Assembly: GCA_900766045.1 (NCBI GenBank)
Contig: CAAFTW010000003.1
Location: 1-34,146 of the forward strand
DNA from: Clostridia bacterium
GTDB lineage: Bacteria; Bacillota; Clostridia; Peptostreptococcales; Anaerovoracaceae
Direction of reading: 5' to 3'
DNA: 34,146 nt
The notes below the pieces were generated by a model. That model saw only the letters and a list, made by a program, of their open reading frames with translations. It made no database searches and was not told the origin of the DNA. Below, piece by piece: positions 33,098-34,146 of this stretch. The position numbers and the translations under genes are program-made. How positions within the stretch are numbered: the first letter of the stretch is position 1; each line of letters starts with the position of its first letter.

Positions 33098-34009
33098 ATG
33101 ATTTATATTGGAAATCATTTATCATCCTCTTCAGGATTCGCGGCGATGGGACGCCACGCTGACCGGCTTGACGCCAGCACGTTCGCGTTTTTCACCCGCA
33201 ATCCGCGTGGCGGAAAGGCAAAAGCGCTCGATCGGGACGATGCAGATGCGCTGCTGGATCATAACCAGAAGCAGAAATTCGGCCCGCTTGTCGCCCACGC
33301 CTCTTATACGATGAATCTCTGCAGCGGAAAGGAAAACGTCCGCAAATTTGCACAGACCTGTCTGGCGGATGATCTGCGCCGGATGGAATACCTGCCGGGA
33401 AACTTCTATAATTTTCACCCGGGAAGCCATGTCGGCCAGGGTGCAGAGGCCGGCATCCGCATGATTGCGGAGGGTCTCGACCAAGCTGTCGATGAAGCGC
33501 GGTTCCATTCACTTCCAGAAGCAGTGCGCGCAGGTGAAGGATTTACTCCGCTCCCTGAGAATTTTAACTCCGATGACGATCTGCACACCACGATTCTCCT
33601 GGAAACCATGGCCGGAAAAGGCAGTGAAGTCGGACGTACATTTGAAGAACTGAAAGCAATTATCGACGAAAGCCGTTACGGCGATAAACTGGGTGTATGT
33701 TTTGATAGCTGCCACGTATGGGATGCCGGCTACGACATTGCCGGTGATCTGGACGGCGTTCTGGATGAATTTGACCGGATTCTCGGTCTCAGCCGCCTGA
33801 AAGCTGTACATTTTAATGAAAGTATGAATGAATGCGGTTCTCATAAAGACCGCCACGCGCGGTTGAAGGAAGGCCGTATCGGACTCGATGCCATGAAGCG
33901 GATTGTTCAGCATCCTGTATTTCAGGGTAAACCTTTTATTCTGGAAACCCCGAACGAAGATGCGGGATATAAAGAAGAAATTGAACTTGTACGTTCCTGG
34001 ATGAAATAA
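33098..34009 (+). CDS. nfo: Endonuclease IV (AP endonuclease)
   Basis: Zinc-dependent endonuclease that cuts 5' of abasic sites in base-excision repair. 303 residues, slightly longer than the usual 270-285. All family signatures are present: VAHASYTMNL, FHPGSHVGQG, ILLETMAGKGSEVG, GVCFDSCHVWDAGYDI and HFNESMNECGSHKDRHARLKEGRIG, covering the His, Glu and Asp ligands of the three-metal centre. The ATG at 33098 has GGGAGG 5 nt upstream. It is transcribed divergently from PFOR, alone, and ends at a strong hairpin. Confidence 0.96.
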   Translation: MIYIGNHLSSSSGFAAMGRHADRLDASTFAFFTRNPRGGKAKALDRDDADALLDHNQKQKFGPLVAHASYTMNLCSGKENVRKFAQTCLADDLRRMEYLPGNFYNFHPGSHVGQGAEAGIRMIAEGLDQAVDEARFHSLPEAVRAGEGFTPLPENFNSDDDLHTTILLETMAGKGSEVGRTFEELKAIIDESRYGDKLGVCFDSCHVWDAGYDIAGDLDGVLDEFDRILGLSRLKAVHFNESMNECGSHKDRHARLKEGRIGLDAMKRIVQHPVFQGKPFILETPNEDAGYKEEIELVRSWMK

Positions 34010-34011
34010 AA

Positions 34012-34063
34012 AATAAACGGAGCTGCTGCACGAAATTGTAATTCTGCAGCAGCTCCATTTATT
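34012..34063. terminator. Terminator after nfo
   Basis: GGAGCTGCTGCA (34019-34030) pairs perfectly with TGCAGCAGCTCC (34045-34056), and AATAAA/TTTATT extends the stem outward across one C-A mismatch. It begins 3 bp after the nfo stop. The symmetric A/T flanks could also end a minus-strand transcript entering from the right. Confidence 0.8.
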
Positions 34064-34146
34064 GTCTGGCCGTTAGACGACAACAAGGTTCCCGGGCACC
34101 CACCCGACGCTTCTGATATGCTCCCTTTATGAGAGACAGTGAAAAA
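34064..34146. other. Unresolved GC-rich end segment
   Basis: After the nfo terminator there is a small hairpin (GTCT 34064-34067 with AGAC 34075-34078), then a GC-rich stretch with CCCGGGCACCCACCCG. It could be the end of a gene or of a structured RNA on the minus strand that continues past the window. One minus frame stays open from the edge to a TAA beside the hairpin, about 28 codons. Nothing is identified with confidence. Confidence 0.25.

Overview
The window looks like a chromosomal segment of a strictly anaerobic, amino-acid-fermenting member of the Clostridia (Firmicutes). Evidence: strong AGGAGG-type ribosome binding sites, ferredoxin-dependent 2-oxoacid oxidoreductases (IorAB, one-chain PFOR), an NfnAB-type transhydrogenase, an oxygen-labile iron-sulfur L-serine dehydratase (SdaAA/SdaAB), a nine-gene bacterial V-type ATPase whose c subunit carries the Na+-site residues, and a WhiA/RapZ/MurB cluster. 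An amino-acid-fermenting lineage such as the Anaerovoracaceae is possible, but the sequence alone does not fix the family. No rRNA, tRNA, insertion sequence, prophage or CRISPR array was seen.

Layout. 146-2483 (+): iorA-iorB. 2561-2710: two hairpins between convergent operons. 2747-11297 (-): V-ATPase operon, transcribed atpH-I-K-E-C-F-A-B-D. 11298-11787: AT-rich gap with inverted repeats and a weak promoter. 11788-16626 (-): AI-2E-family membrane protein, murB, PHP hydrolase, rapZ, whiA; the usual yvcK between rapZ and whiA is missing. 16850-17440 (+): a small metallophosphatase. 17542-26261 (-): sdaAB, sdaAA, a 1591-residue multidomain protein, an atypical LDH/MDH-like protein and a two-part flavodoxin-like protein, nearly all tightly spaced. 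26511-28746 (-): nfnA-nfnB. 29036-32569 (-): PFOR. 33098-34009 (+): endonuclease IV, divergent from PFOR.

How it fits together. Serine dehydratase makes pyruvate. PFOR oxidises pyruvate and IorAB oxidises aryl pyruvates, and both reduce ferredoxin. NfnAB can couple reduced ferredoxin and NADH to NADPH formation. The V-ATPase links ATP to a (probably Na+) gradient. The most unusual item is the 1591-residue protein (HD hydrolase, helical-repeat-like middle, NadD-like nucleotidylyltransferase, phosphoribosyltransferase-like C-terminus), encoded with an LDH-like protein that lacks the catalytic aspartate. The clearest regulatory find is a pair of identical 16-bp sequences, 72 bp apart, flanking a good PFOR promoter, with a related inverted copy just after the putative nfo promoter.
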